NCBI RefSeq assembly: GCF_014191495.1
Contig: NZ_JACHWR010000003.1
Coordinates: 310,501-374,500, forward strand
Reading direction: 5' to 3'
DNA from: Nocardioides soli
Lineage (GTDB): Bacteria; Actinomycetota; Actinomycetes; Propionibacteriales; Nocardioidaceae
DNA length: 64,000 nucleotides
Both the position numbers and the translations under genes were made by a program. Every line of letters begins with the position of its first letter. The first letter of the stretch is position 1. Shown piece by piece: positions 41,292 to 49,407 of the stretch. A model generated the notes under the pieces. It saw nothing but the letters and a program-made list of their open reading frames with translations, had not been told where the DNA came from and did not search any database.

Positions 41292-42827
41292 GTGCAGACG
41301 GTGGCGGGCGTGAGCGCAGAGCGTCGGGGCGAGCCTGAGGTGAGACTGTCGTCGATCCTCAAGACGTACCCGGGCGTGCAGGCCCTCCGGGGCGTGGACC
41401 TCGACCTCTATCCGGGCGAGGTCCACGCCATCGTCGGGGAGAACGGCGCCGGCAAGTCGACGCTGGTGAAGATCCTCGCCGGCATGGAGACGCCCACGGA
41501 CGGCGAGATCGTCGTCGACGGTCGGCCGGTGCACCTGCGCAGTCCGCGCGCGGCGCTGGCCGCCGGCATCCGGATGGTCCCGCAGGACACCCAGGGGGTG
41601 CCGCTGCTGTCGGTGGGGCGCAACATCCTGCTCGGGCACGGCCCCGCGGTGGTGCGCAACTCCCGGCTGTCGGCGTCCGAACGCCGTGAGGTCACCGAGG
41701 CGATGACGGCCGTCGGGTTGCGCCACGTGCACCCGGCGACGCCGTACGGCGCGCTCTCGGTCGCCCAGGCGCGCCTGGCGCAGATCGCCGGCGCTCTCGC
41801 GCGACCGGCCCGGGTGGTCATCCTGGACGAGCCCACCGCGGTGCTCTCCGACGAGGACTCCCAGCACCTGCTGGAGGTGCTCGACGAGCTCCGGCGAGCC
41901 GGTCGGTCGGTGGTCTACATCAGTCACCATCTCCACGAGGTGGTGCGGATCGCCGACGTGATCACGGTGCTGCGCGACGGTGAGGTGGTCGCCCGGCACC
42001 GCCGCGGCGAGGTCGACCGCGAGACGCTGCTCGCGGAGATGGCGCGGGTGGGCGGCAGCGCCCAGCCGGCCGAGCCGGTGCGGCACGACGACGTCGTCGA
42101 CGACGGTGCGATCACGCTCTCGGTCTCCGACCTCAGCGGCGACGACTTCGCCGGAGTCTGCTTCGAGGTGCGCGCCGGGTCCGTGGTCGGCCTGGCCGGC
42201 GTCCAGGGCTCGGGGCACGGATCGGTGCTGCGGGCGATGGCCGGGCTGACACCGGTGGACGCCGGACAGGTGAGCGTCGCCGGCGCCACCGTGGCCACCG
42301 GGTCGCCGCGCCGCTCCTACGTCGCCGGGCTGCGACTGGTGCCCGAGGATCGCCGGGGGGAGGGTGTCGTCGGCGGCCGGACGATCGTGGAGAACGTGGT
42401 CCTCGCGGACGGCGTCCGCACCGGGCGCGGCTTCCTGCGCGCCCCGGCGGCCGAACGGGCGATCGCCCAGGAGGTGATCGACGTCTTCGGTGTCCATCCG
42501 CGCCGGATGATGGCGCGGGTGGGCAACCTGAGCGGCGGCAACCAGCAGAAGGTCGTGCTCGGCCGGGTGGTGGCCAGCAACCCGCGGGTGCTGATGCTCG
42601 CGGAGCCGACCCAGGGCATCGACGTGCGGGCCAAGACCGAGATCCTCACCTTGATCCGCACGATGGCCCGGGAGCGGAGGCTCGCCGTGGTGATCGCGTC
42701 ATCGGAGTTCGAGGAGCTGCTGGAGTACTGCGACGAGATCCACGTGTTGCGGCTCGGGCGACAGTCGGCACACTTCAGGCGCGGAGACGCGACGTACCAC
42801 GAGGTACTCGAGGCGGCGACGCCGTGA
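41292..42827 (+). CDS. Sugar ABC transporter ATPase (two NBDs)
   Basis: A 511-residue RbsA/MglA-type protein. The N-terminal NBD has Walker A GENGAGKST, signature ALSVAQARLAQ and Walker B VVILDEPTAVL. The C-terminal NBD has a degenerate Walker A (GVQGSGHGS), signature LSGGNQQKVVLGR and LAEPTQGIDV, as usual for this class. GTG start at 41292 after a TAGGAG site. It energises import by the two preceding genes. Confidence 0.9.
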   Translation: MQTVAGVSAERRGEPEVRLSSILKTYPGVQALRGVDLDLYPGEVHAIVGENGAGKSTLVKILAGMETPTDGEIVVDGRPVHLRSPRAALAAGIRMVPQDTQGVPLLSVGRNILLGHGPAVVRNSRLSASERREVTEAMTAVGLRHVHPATPYGALSVAQARLAQIAGALARPARVVILDEPTAVLSDEDSQHLLEVLDELRRAGRSVVYISHHLHEVVRIADVITVLRDGEVVARHRRGEVDRETLLAEMARVGGSAQPAEPVRHDDVVDDGAITLSVSDLSGDDFAGVCFEVRAGSVVGLAGVQGSGHGSVLRAMAGLTPVDAGQVSVAGATVATGSPRRSYVAGLRLVPEDRRGEGVVGGRTIVENVVLADGVRTGRGFLRAPAAERAIAQEVIDVFGVHPRRMMARVGNLSGGNQQKVVLGRVVASNPRVLMLAEPTQGIDVRAKTEILTLIRTMARERRLAVVIASSEFEELLEYCDEIHVLRLGRQSAHFRRGDATYHEVLEAATP

Positions 42828-42855
42828 GCGTCGACCAGGGAGGCAGGAGGAGATC

Positions 42856-44664
42856 GTGAAGGCGGCAACGACCACGAGACTCGAGCGCGAGGCGGCCGCG
42901 GCGGTGGCCGCGGGACGTGCTCCGGCGGATCTCGTACTCACCAACGCGCGGATCGTCAACGTGCACACCGGCCGGATCCAGGCCGGCGGGGTCGCGGTGG
43001 TCGGCCCGCGGATCGCGGCGGTCGGCTCGGTCGACCACTGCATCGGGCCCGACACCACCGTGGTGGACGCCGGCCGGCGGTTCCTGGCGCCGGGGTTCAT
43101 CGACAGCCACATCCACCTGGGCGGGTCTCAGCTGGTGATCCGCCGGCTGGCGGACGTGCTGGTGCCGCGCGGCACGATCGCGCTGGGCACCGACTTCTAC
43201 GAGATCGCCACGATCGCCGGCCGCGAGGCCGTGCTACACGAGCTGGAGCAGGCCGAGCGGTCCGCGCTCGACGTGCTCTTCTCCCCGGCGATCTTCGGGG
43301 TGCTCGGGATCGGTGAGTTCGGCAACCCGGGGCGGTTCAGCTGGGAGGACCTCTTCTCGCTCCTCGACCACCCGGCCTGCGTGGAGTTCCGGGAGTGGAA
43401 CTGCTGGTCGTCGTGGCTGCCGATGCCGCAGATGCGCGAGCTGCACGACCGGATCATCGAGCGCGGCCTGACCGTCGGCGGCCATCTCGAGGGTCTGTCC
43501 GGGCCGACCCTGCAGGCATCCGTGGCGCTCGGCGCCGTGTCCGATCACGAGACCGCGACGACGGCGGAGGCTCTGGAGCGGGTCGGCCTCGGGCTGACGG
43601 TGCAGATCCGCAGCGGCTCGGCGGCCCGCGACTTCGACGCACTGGTGCCGGCGATCACCGAGCACGGCTGCCCGACCTCGGCGTTCGCGTTCTGCACCGA
43701 CGAGCAGGAGCTCGCCGACATGGCCTCCCACGGCCACCTCGACCGGCTGGTCCGGCAGGCGGTGGCCGCGGGCATCGGGCCGGTCGAGGCGATCACCATG
43801 GCCAGCCTCACTTCGGCCCGCTCGATGGGCGTCGACGACGACTACGGCTCGGTGCAGCCGGGCAAGCTCGCGTCGTTCCTGCTCGTCGACGACCTGCGCG
43901 CGCTGACCATCTCGTCGGTCTACGCCCGCGGACGGCTGGTCGCCGAGCACGGGCGGATGCTGGCCCCGGTCGAGCCGGAGGGGTACGGCGCCGAGGCTCG
44001 CGCCCTCACCGTGGTCACCACCCCGATCGCGGCGGACGACTTCTGCTTCGGGGACCGCTCCGGCACGTACGCGATGCGTGTCGTCGGGGTCACCGAGGGA
44101 AGCCTGATCACCGAGGAGCGGATCGAGGACGTCGAGCTGAAGTCCGGCCGTCCCGACCGTGCCGAGCGCGACCTGGCGACGATCGCGGTGATCGACCGGC
44201 ACGAGGGCGGCGCCGAGCGGTTCACCGGGCTGATCAGGGGCCTGCGGATCCGGCGCGGAGCGCTGGCGGCGACGGTGAACCCCGGGATGATGAACCTGAT
44301 GGTCCTCGGCGTGGACGAGGAGGACATGGCGATCGCCGCGCGCACGGTCGCCGACTCGTCCGGCGGCCTCGCCGTCGTGGTGGACGGAACGGTCGTCGCG
44401 CACGTGCCGCTGCCGATCTACGGCATCCTCACCGACGACCCGACCGACGAGGTCGTCGCGGCCTGTCAGCAGTTCGAGCACGCGATCGAGACCGAGATGG
44501 GCTCGGACTTCCAGGGGCTGGTCAGCGCCGCCGGGTTCACGCTGTTGGCCGTCTCGATCCCGGCGCTGAAGATCACCTCGCGTGGCTTGGTCCACGTCGT
44601 ACGCGGTGCACCACCCGAGGGGCGCGACCTCTTCGTCGCCGACCCCGACCTCACCTCTGCCTAA
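42856..44664 (+). CDS. Adenine-deaminase-like amidohydrolase
   Basis: A 602-residue amidohydrolase of the Ade family: metal site PGFIDSHIHLGGS (classical Ade: DAHVHIESS), GGHLEGLSG, SDHETA and FCTDEQELADM, plus the C-terminal Ade domain (VNPGMMNLMVLG, GGLAVVVDG). The departures at the HIHLGGS metal loop suggest a substrate other than adenine. It probably removes an amino group or opens a cyclic amide of the imported compound. GTG start preceded by AGGAGGAGA. It lies 28 bp after the ATPase gene. Confidence 0.82.
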   Translation: MKAATTTRLEREAAAAVAAGRAPADLVLTNARIVNVHTGRIQAGGVAVVGPRIAAVGSVDHCIGPDTTVVDAGRRFLAPGFIDSHIHLGGSQLVIRRLADVLVPRGTIALGTDFYEIATIAGREAVLHELEQAERSALDVLFSPAIFGVLGIGEFGNPGRFSWEDLFSLLDHPACVEFREWNCWSSWLPMPQMRELHDRIIERGLTVGGHLEGLSGPTLQASVALGAVSDHETATTAEALERVGLGLTVQIRSGSAARDFDALVPAITEHGCPTSAFAFCTDEQELADMASHGHLDRLVRQAVAAGIGPVEAITMASLTSARSMGVDDDYGSVQPGKLASFLLVDDLRALTISSVYARGRLVAEHGRMLAPVEPEGYGAEARALTVVTTPIAADDFCFGDRSGTYAMRVVGVTEGSLITEERIEDVELKSGRPDRAERDLATIAVIDRHEGGAERFTGLIRGLRIRRGALAATVNPGMMNLMVLGVDEEDMAIAARTVADSSGGLAVVVDGTVVAHVPLPIYGILTDDPTDEVVAACQQFEHAIETEMGSDFQGLVSAAGFTLLAVSIPALKITSRGLVHVVRGAPPEGRDLFVADPDLTSA

Positions 44665-44673
44665 GGAGAAGAA

Positions 44674-45141
44674 TTGACTACCGTCCCCGCCCCCAGGCCC
44701 GTCGAGAGCGGCAGCGCCGAGATCCTTCACCACGAGGGGTACGACGAGGCGATCGTCAGCCCGTTCGTCCCGGCGATCCGGGTGGTCTCGAACGCGCGGC
44801 TGGTGTTCATCAGCGGCGTGACCGGCGCGCCGGTCTACCACGACCACCCCCACGTGCCCGAGGTCTTCGACGCCGTCCCCGCCGACATCGCCGGCCAGGT
44901 CGCCAACGCCTTCGACCACCTCGACCTCGCGCTGCAGGCCGCCGGCGCGCGGCGCAGCGACGTGGTGAACCTGATCCGCTTCTTCACCAACGTCGGCGAG
45001 GACCAGGACACCGTCAACCGGCACCAGGGCCAGTGGTTCGGCGGCCACATCCCGACCAGTTCCTCGGTCGAGGTGGTCCGTCTGGCCACCGACCACCGCC
45101 TCCGCCTCGAGATCCAGGCGGTCGCGGCCGTCCCCGCCTGA
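44674..45141 (+). CDS. RidA (YjgF/UK114) family protein
   Basis: A 155-residue RidA-like protein with LVFISGVTGAPV, AFDHLDLALQAAGARRSDVVNLIRFFTN and SSSVEVVRLA. Canonical RidA deaminates reactive enamines/imines; the conserved Arg expected in RVEIDAIA-type tails is not in the usual place here, so activity may differ. TTG start at 44674 with AAGGAG 7 nt before it. Last gene of the island, closed by a strong hairpin. Confidence 0.85.
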   Translation: MTTVPAPRPVESGSAEILHHEGYDEAIVSPFVPAIRVVSNARLVFISGVTGAPVYHDHPHVPEVFDAVPADIAGQVANAFDHLDLALQAAGARRSDVVNLIRFFTNVGEDQDTVNRHQGQWFGGHIPTSSSVEVVRLATDHRLRLEIQAVAAVPA

Positions 45142-45155
45142 CCCTCCCCGGGACG

Positions 45156-45205
45156 CACTGCCCGGCCGTGACGAGCGACCCCCAACCCTTCACGGCCGGG
45201 CAGTG
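45156..45205. terminator. Bidirectional terminator hairpin closing the catabolic island
   Basis: CACTGCCCGGCCGTGA (45156-45171) and its exact reverse complement (45190-45205) form a 16-bp stem with an 18-base loop between the convergent RidA and SCO6745-type genes. No T-tract. Confidence 0.7.
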
Positions 45206-45234
45206 CCGTCTGCGTTCGCCGGCTGTCCGCCGTC

Positions 45235-46053
45235 CTAGTCCGATGCGGCGAGCAGCAGCGAGGCGAGCGGTTCGAGAGCGGCCATGAGCTCGTGGAGCTC
45301 GTCCGGTGAGAGGCTCTCGTAGGGTCTCGCCGCGAGGTCGTCGGTGCGGGCCTCGACCCGTTGCTTGACGGCGCCGCCCAGATCGCTCAGCCCGCCGTCG
45401 TCCCCGATCAGGCCGCGGTCGCGCATCCCGTCGATCACCGCGGCGAGCTGCGCCTGGGGGAGGTGGTGGATGCGACCGAACCTCTCCGCCGGCATGCCCA
45501 GGTTGAGGGCGAGGAGGACGTGCGCCTCGAGGCCACCGATGCCCTCGATCATCAGGGCGGCGATGTGCCCGTCGCCGCGATGCTCGCGCAGCAGGGAAGC
45601 TGCGTGAAAGAGGCGGGCCACCACGTCGTCAGGAATCGGAAGCGCGCGCAGCGCGGCGTACATCGGTCGGCCCTCGACCGGCGCGCTGGTCGCCGCCCTG
45701 GTCAACAGCTCGGCGGCGCGGGCGAAGGCGGGCGAGCCGACGTGGTCGCCGAGGATCCGCTGCAGAGCGTTCGCACAACCCGACTGGCGAGCCGCGATCG
45801 CCGCTGCGGGCGTGGTGGTGCGCCACACCTTCGGAATGTGCCGAGCCACCTCGCCGGGAGCGAAGTTGTAGAAGAGCGCGTCCACCACCTCCGCCGGGAC
45901 GATGCCGAGGGGCGCCGCCCGGCCGGCGAAGTAGGTGTCCCAGTAGTTGGTGAACCCCAGCGCGAACATCGCCTCGTTGGGCTCGTCGGCCGAGTAGGGG
46001 ATCACGCCGATGGGCTCGACCAGCTCGAACATCCGACGAGCCATGGGATTCAC
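45235..46053 (-). CDS. SCO6745 family protein
   Basis: A 272-residue, mostly alpha-helical protein matching the actinobacterial SCO6745 family (ARRMFELVEPIGVIPYSADEP, ALGFTNYWDTYFAGRAAPLG). It looks like a winged-helix/MarR-like regulator-related fold; the function is unknown. The GTG at 46053 is chosen because GGAGGT lies exactly 7 nt upstream; a GTG at 46062 would abut that site. Confidence 0.78.
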   Translation of the reverse strand: MNPMARRMFELVEPIGVIPYSADEPNEAMFALGFTNYWDTYFAGRAAPLGIVPAEVVDALFYNFAPGEVARHIPKVWRTTTPAAAIAARQSGCANALQRILGDHVGSPAFARAAELLTRAATSAPVEGRPMYAALRALPIPDDVVARLFHAASLLREHRGDGHIAALMIEGIGGLEAHVLLALNLGMPAERFGRIHHLPQAQLAAVIDGMRDRGLIGDDGGLSDLGGAVKQRVEARTDDLAARPYESLSPDELHELMAALEPLASLLLAASD

Positions 46054-46249
46054 GGTGCACACCTCCGGCTACGGGCACTGCGCCTGCGGACACTCACGGT
46101 CATGGTGACCCGTGCGCGCCGCCAAACCCATCGCTCAGGTCAGTGGCGCCGGGGTTCAGGCCGGCCAGTCGGCCCGCCCGACCGGCCTGCAGGGAGTGTC
46201 GAGGCTGGTGTCGTCGTAGGCGTCGGCACGGGGTGCAGGACCGGAGTGC

Positions 46250-46655
46250 TCAACCGCGCTCGGCCCGGCGCCGGGGCTCGGTCGGCACGTCGCCGGCGGA
46301 CTCGTGCACGGTGACGGTGCCCTCGGCATCGGCCTCGGACCAGCGGCTGCGCCCCTGCGCCTCGAACCGGGAGCGCAGGTCGAGGGTGGGCAGGTCGTCG
46401 TCGACACCTTCACGCCAGGAGGTGCGAACCACCGCCTGGTCGTGGTCCCCGAGCTCGTCATAGGAGAGCTGGCCAGTGAGGACGCGGTCGATGTCGCGTT
46501 GGGCGATGCCCCCGGCGGCCTCGAGCTCGCGGCCGAGGCGGGCCCAGTGGGCGAGCTGCTGCGCGGCGCTGCGGTGCGACCGCGCCGGCGACCTGGGCGG
46601 CCACGACCGGCTCCTCTCTCCGGCGGATCACTCCAGGAGTAGGAGGTTGCTGCAC
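46250..46655 (-). pseudogene. Frameshifted ParD-like antitoxin remnant
   Basis: One frame (46655 to about 46578) encodes REEPVVAAQVAGAV, and the next frame (from about 46576 to 46250) continues as HRSAAQQLAHWARLGRELEA, later QRDIDRVLTGQLSYDELGDHDQAVV. Together they resemble the ParD-like TA antitoxins of actinobacteria. A 2-bp loss near 46577 would explain the break (expected AV-E-HRSAAQ). No toxin gene is beside it, so this is probably a decayed module. Sequencing error is the main alternative. Confidence 0.6.
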
Positions 46656-46718
46656 CCGGGGTGCCGGGGTCGCGTCGAGTGGTCGACGCAGCCGGATGGG
46701 CCGGGCTCCTGGGCACGC

Positions 46719-46749
46719 AAAAAACCGCAGATCCTCTGACCTGCGGTTT
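46719..46749 (-). terminator. Rho-independent terminator of the tRNA operon
   Basis: On the minus strand AAACCGCAG, a 10-base loop, CTGCGGTTT and then a T run form a classical terminator just after tRNA-Val(GAC). It is the only canonical stem plus U-tract terminator noticed in the window. Confidence 0.85.
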
Positions 46750-46755
46750 CTCTGG

Positions 46756-46827
46756 TGGGCGATACTGGGTTTGAACCAGTGACCTCTTCCGTGTCAAGGA
46801 AGCGCGCTACCACTGCGCCAATCGCCC
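46756..46827 (-). tRNA. tRNA-Val (GAC)
   Basis: A 72-nt cloverleaf: acceptor GGGCGAT/ATCGCCC with A discriminator, anticodon stem CTTCC/GGAAG around loop TTGACAC (anticodon GAC), and T-arm CTGGTTCAAACCCAG. CCA is not encoded. Last of three tRNAs on this strand. Confidence 0.95.
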
Positions 46828-46858
46828 GGGTCTTGAGTTAGAACGGAGGGACTGCTGG

Positions 46859-46929
46859 AGGTGGGTACGGGATTTGAACCCGTGTACACGGATTTGCAGT
46901 CCGTTGCCTCGCCTCTCGGCCAACCCACC
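46859..46929 (-). tRNA. tRNA-Cys (GCA)
   Basis: A 71-nt cloverleaf with acceptor GGTGGGT/ACCCACC, U discriminator, and anticodon loop CTGCAAA (GCA) on an ACGGA/TCCGT stem. The following bases (46858-46856) encode CCA. Confidence 0.95.
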
Positions 46930-46960
46930 GTGGAGGCCAAACCAGGGAGAGACCTCTCCG

Positions 46961-47033
46961 AGCGGACGACGAGGCTCGAACTCGCGACCTCAACCTTGGC
47001 AAGGTTGCGCTCTACCAACTGAGCTACGTCCGC
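46961..47033 (-). tRNA. tRNA-Gly (GCC)
   Basis: A 73-nt cloverleaf with acceptor GCGGACG/CGTCCGC, anticodon loop TTGCCAA (GCC) on a CAACC/GGTTG stem, and T-loop GAGTTCGAGCCTC. First of the Gly-Cys-Val tRNA transcript. Confidence 0.95.
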
Positions 47034-47070
47034 ATGCGCTCCGGCCGGTCTCCCGGTCGGGTGCGTGAGA

Positions 47071-47098
47071 ACAGTAGCCGATGCCCCAGACCATGCAA
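47071..47098 (-). promoter_or_regulatory. Promoter of the tRNA Gly-Cys-Val operon
   Basis: On the minus strand TTGCAT (47098-47093), a 16-bp spacer and TACTGT (47076-47071) form a good housekeeping promoter, about 38 bp before tRNA-Gly. Confidence 0.7.
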
Positions 47099-47184
47099 AA
47101 TCCGGCTCCGCCCGGCGCGTTGCGGGGTCTCAGCAACCCGTTGCCGGAGCCCGCTGCGCCGCCCTGGGGACGCGCCGCGGTCAC

Positions 47185-47190
47185 TAGGGT
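47185..47190 (+). promoter_or_regulatory. -10 box of pabC, leaderless type
   Basis: TAGGGT ends 6 nt before the ATG at 47197. Confidence 0.6.
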
Positions 47191-47196
47191 GGCGGC

Positions 47197-48018
47197 ATGC
47201 GCGCGTGGATGAACGGCGACCTGCTCCCGGACGCGACCGCCGCGGCCCTCCCCGTCACCGACCACGGGGTGACCGTGGGCGACGGGGTGTTCGAGACGCT
47301 GAAGGTGGTCGACGGGCTGCCGTTCGCGCTCGACCGCCACCTGGCGCGACTCCAGCGGTCCGCGGAGGGACTCGGGATCGAGGGCGTCGACCCCGACGAC
47401 GTACGCCGCGGGGTGGTGGCGGTGCTCGCGGGGGAGCGGTCGCCGCTGAGCCGGCTCCGGATCACGGTGACCGGCGGTCCGGCGCCGCTGGGCTCGGGGC
47501 GCGGGGATGCCGGGCCGAGCGTCATCGTGGTCGCGGCCGGCATGGATCCGGCGCCGGAGGCGACCGCGGTGGTGACGGTGCCGTGGCCGCGCAACGAGCG
47601 GGGGGCGCTGACCGGCCTCAAGACCACGTCGTACGCCGAGAACGTGGTCGCCCTGGCCGCCGCCCAGCGGCGGGGCGCCAGCGAGGCGATCTTCGCGAAC
47701 CTCGCCGGCCACCTGTGCGAGGGCACCGGCTCCAACGTCTTCTACGTCGTCGACGGGGAGCTCCGGACGCCGACGCTGGCCAGCGGCTGCCTGGCCGGGG
47801 TCACGCGGGCGTTGGTGCTGGAGTGGTACGGCGGTCGCGAGGTCGACGAGCCGATCGAGGTCGTCGACGGGGCGAGCGAGGTGTTCCTGGTCTCGACCAC
47901 CCGCGACGTCCAGGCGGTGGCCCGGTGGAACGACCGCGAGCTGGAGGCTCCGGGCCCGATCACCACGGAGGCCCTGGCGGCCTGGCGGAGCCGGGAGCGG
48001 GACCTACTGGGTCTGTGA
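47197..48018 (+). CDS. pabC: Aminodeoxychorismate lyase / class IV aminotransferase
   Basis: A 273-residue fold-type IV PLP enzyme. Features are MNGDLLPD, VGDGVFETLKVVDG, PLP Lys in LTGLKTTSYAENVV, and EGTGSNVFYVVDGEL. It probably releases 4-aminobenzoate from aminodeoxychorismate for folate synthesis; branched-chain or D-amino acid aminotransferase is the alternative in this fold. Its 3' end overlaps the convergent SsgA-type gene by 15 bp. Confidence 0.85.
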   Translation: MRAWMNGDLLPDATAAALPVTDHGVTVGDGVFETLKVVDGLPFALDRHLARLQRSAEGLGIEGVDPDDVRRGVVAVLAGERSPLSRLRITVTGGPAPLGSGRGDAGPSVIVVAAGMDPAPEATAVVTVPWPRNERGALTGLKTTSYAENVVALAAAQRRGASEAIFANLAGHLCEGTGSNVFYVVDGELRTPTLASGCLAGVTRALVLEWYGGREVDEPIEVVDGASEVFLVSTTRDVQAVARWNDRELEAPGPITTEALAAWRSRERDLLGL

Positions 48019-48432
48019 GCCGGTGAGCGTCTCGACCAGCAGGTCGAGGTCGATCTCCTCCCGGCCCTGCGGGACGACCGCGAGGGTGCGGATCAGGAAC
48101 GTCCCGAGCTCGCGGGTCGGGAGCTGGGTGACCAGCCGCCCGTGCGGCGAGCTGAGCTCGAGCACGACGGCCGCGCGCCCGCAGTCGTCGATGCTCGGCG
48201 AGACCAGGACGTCGCCCTCGCCGGCCGGATCGGTCAGGCCCTGGAGCAGCAGGTCGCGGCCGATCAGCCAGCGGACCGTGCCGGAGGGCCACCCGAAGGT
48301 GACCTCGACGGCCCACGGGTCGGTGGGCTCGTAGGCGAGCAGGGCGGGCAGGTCGACGCTGCGGCCGTACGCGTCGAGGCACTGGAGCGCGACCGCCTGG
48401 GAGAGGCGGGGCGACGTCGGCGGCTGGTTCAC
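48004..48432 (-). CDS. SsgA family sporulation/cell-division regulator
   Basis: A 142-residue SsgA-like protein (SALP): LLAYEPTDPWAVEVTFG, VRWLIGRDLLLQGL, GEGDVLVSPS, and TFLIRTLAVVPQGREE. In Streptomyces, SALPs recruit FtsZ and control septation; in non-sporulating Nocardioides-type cells a role in division or wall remodelling is likely. GTG start at 48432. Confidence 0.85.
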   Translation of the reverse strand: MNQPPTSPRLSQAVALQCLDAYGRSVDLPALLAYEPTDPWAVEVTFGWPSGTVRWLIGRDLLLQGLTDPAGEGDVLVSPSIDDCGRAAVVLELSSPHGRLVTQLPTRELGTFLIRTLAVVPQGREEIDLDLLVETLTGSQTQ

Positions 48433-48536
48433 GCCTAGGAGACGGGCGGCCGGACCGGCCGTGACGCGGAGAACGGCGGTGGTTGTCGCCCGAATGTGAT
48501 CGACCGGCGGACGTAGGCTAGAGTCTGCGTCCGCAC

Positions 48537-48608
48537 GGGCGATTGGCGCAGTGGTAGCGCGCTTCGTTCACACCGAAGAGGTCACTGGTTCGAACCCAGT
48601 ATCGCCCA
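48537..48608 (+). tRNA. tRNA-Val (CAC)
   Basis: A 72-nt cloverleaf almost identical to the GAC isoacceptor at 46756 except in the anticodon arm (CTTCG/CGAAG around TTCACAC, anticodon CAC). A TAGAGT -10 box at 48519-48524 lies 12 nt upstream. Confidence 0.95.
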
Positions 48609-48650
48609 CCGATGCGATCGATGTCGGCAACCGCGAGCGAGGGTGAGCGC

Positions 48651-49289
48651 ATGACCACCGACGCGCGCACCCGGATCACCCGCCCGGGAGCCAAGCGGTA
48701 CGGCCTGTCGGTCAGCGATCCCAAGCGGTTCATCTACGTGCGCACCGCCAAGGTGGCGACCCGATCGATCTCGGCGGCCTTCAACAACCGCCCCGACCTC
48801 GAGGTCGTCATGCACCGCGGCCGGCTGCGGCGCTGGCCGCAGGGGGAGCAGCGCGACTACCCGGCGTTCGGCTTCGTGCGCAACCCGTTCACCAAGCTGG
48901 TGTCCTGCTGGCAGGACAAGGTCGTCGGCACCGGCCGGGGCACCTGGCGACTGACCTCGGTGCAGGACCGGTCGTTCGAGGAGTTCGTGACCGCGCTCGA
49001 GGGCATGGACATCCTGGTCGGTGACCGGCACGTCCGGCCCCAGGTCGCTGCGCTGCCGCTCGACCGGCTCTCGTTCGTCGGCCGCTTCGAGCGGCTCGTG
49101 CCGGACTGGGAGCGGGTCTGCGAGTGGCTGGACCTCGGTGAGATCCCGCTGCCGCGGGAGAACGTCTCAGCAACTCCCGCGGAGCCGGTGCGGGTCGAGC
49201 CGGCCCTGGCGGCGCGGATCGTGCGGCTCTACGAGCTGGACTTCCAGATGTTCGGCTACTCGACCGAGATCCCCGAGAAGCTCCGCTGA
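48651..49289 (+). CDS. Sulfotransferase family 2-like protein
   Basis: A 212-residue protein resembling carbohydrate sulfotransferases. The 5'-phosphosulfate loop is YVRTAKVATRSIS, the 3'-phosphate motif is FVRNPFTKLVSCWQDK, and RFERLVPDWERVCEWL follows. It probably transfers sulfate from PAPS to a glycan or lipid. ATG at 48651 after GAGGGTG; the in-frame ATG at 48612 lies 4 nt past the tRNA and is unlikely. It has no partner glycosyltransferase nearby. Confidence 0.78.
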   Translation: MTTDARTRITRPGAKRYGLSVSDPKRFIYVRTAKVATRSISAAFNNRPDLEVVMHRGRLRRWPQGEQRDYPAFGFVRNPFTKLVSCWQDKVVGTGRGTWRLTSVQDRSFEEFVTALEGMDILVGDRHVRPQVAALPLDRLSFVGRFERLVPDWERVCEWLDLGEIPLPRENVSATPAEPVRVEPALAARIVRLYELDFQMFGYSTEIPEKLR

Positions 49290-49407
49290 CCCTGCGGACG
49301 CCGACGCTCGCTCCCGGGCGGTCGGCGGAACCCGCGAAACCGCCGCGCGGGCCCGGCGCCCCGGTCGATACGATCGAGCGGTCCGTCCCCGACCACCAGG
49401 AGTCACT

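Noticed and set aside
46156..46797. 213-codon minus-strand frame across the terminator and tRNA-Val
   Set aside because: It runs through a tRNA and a terminator and is Pro/Arg/Ser-rich; the antitoxin-like frames at 46250-46655 explain the coding signal instead.
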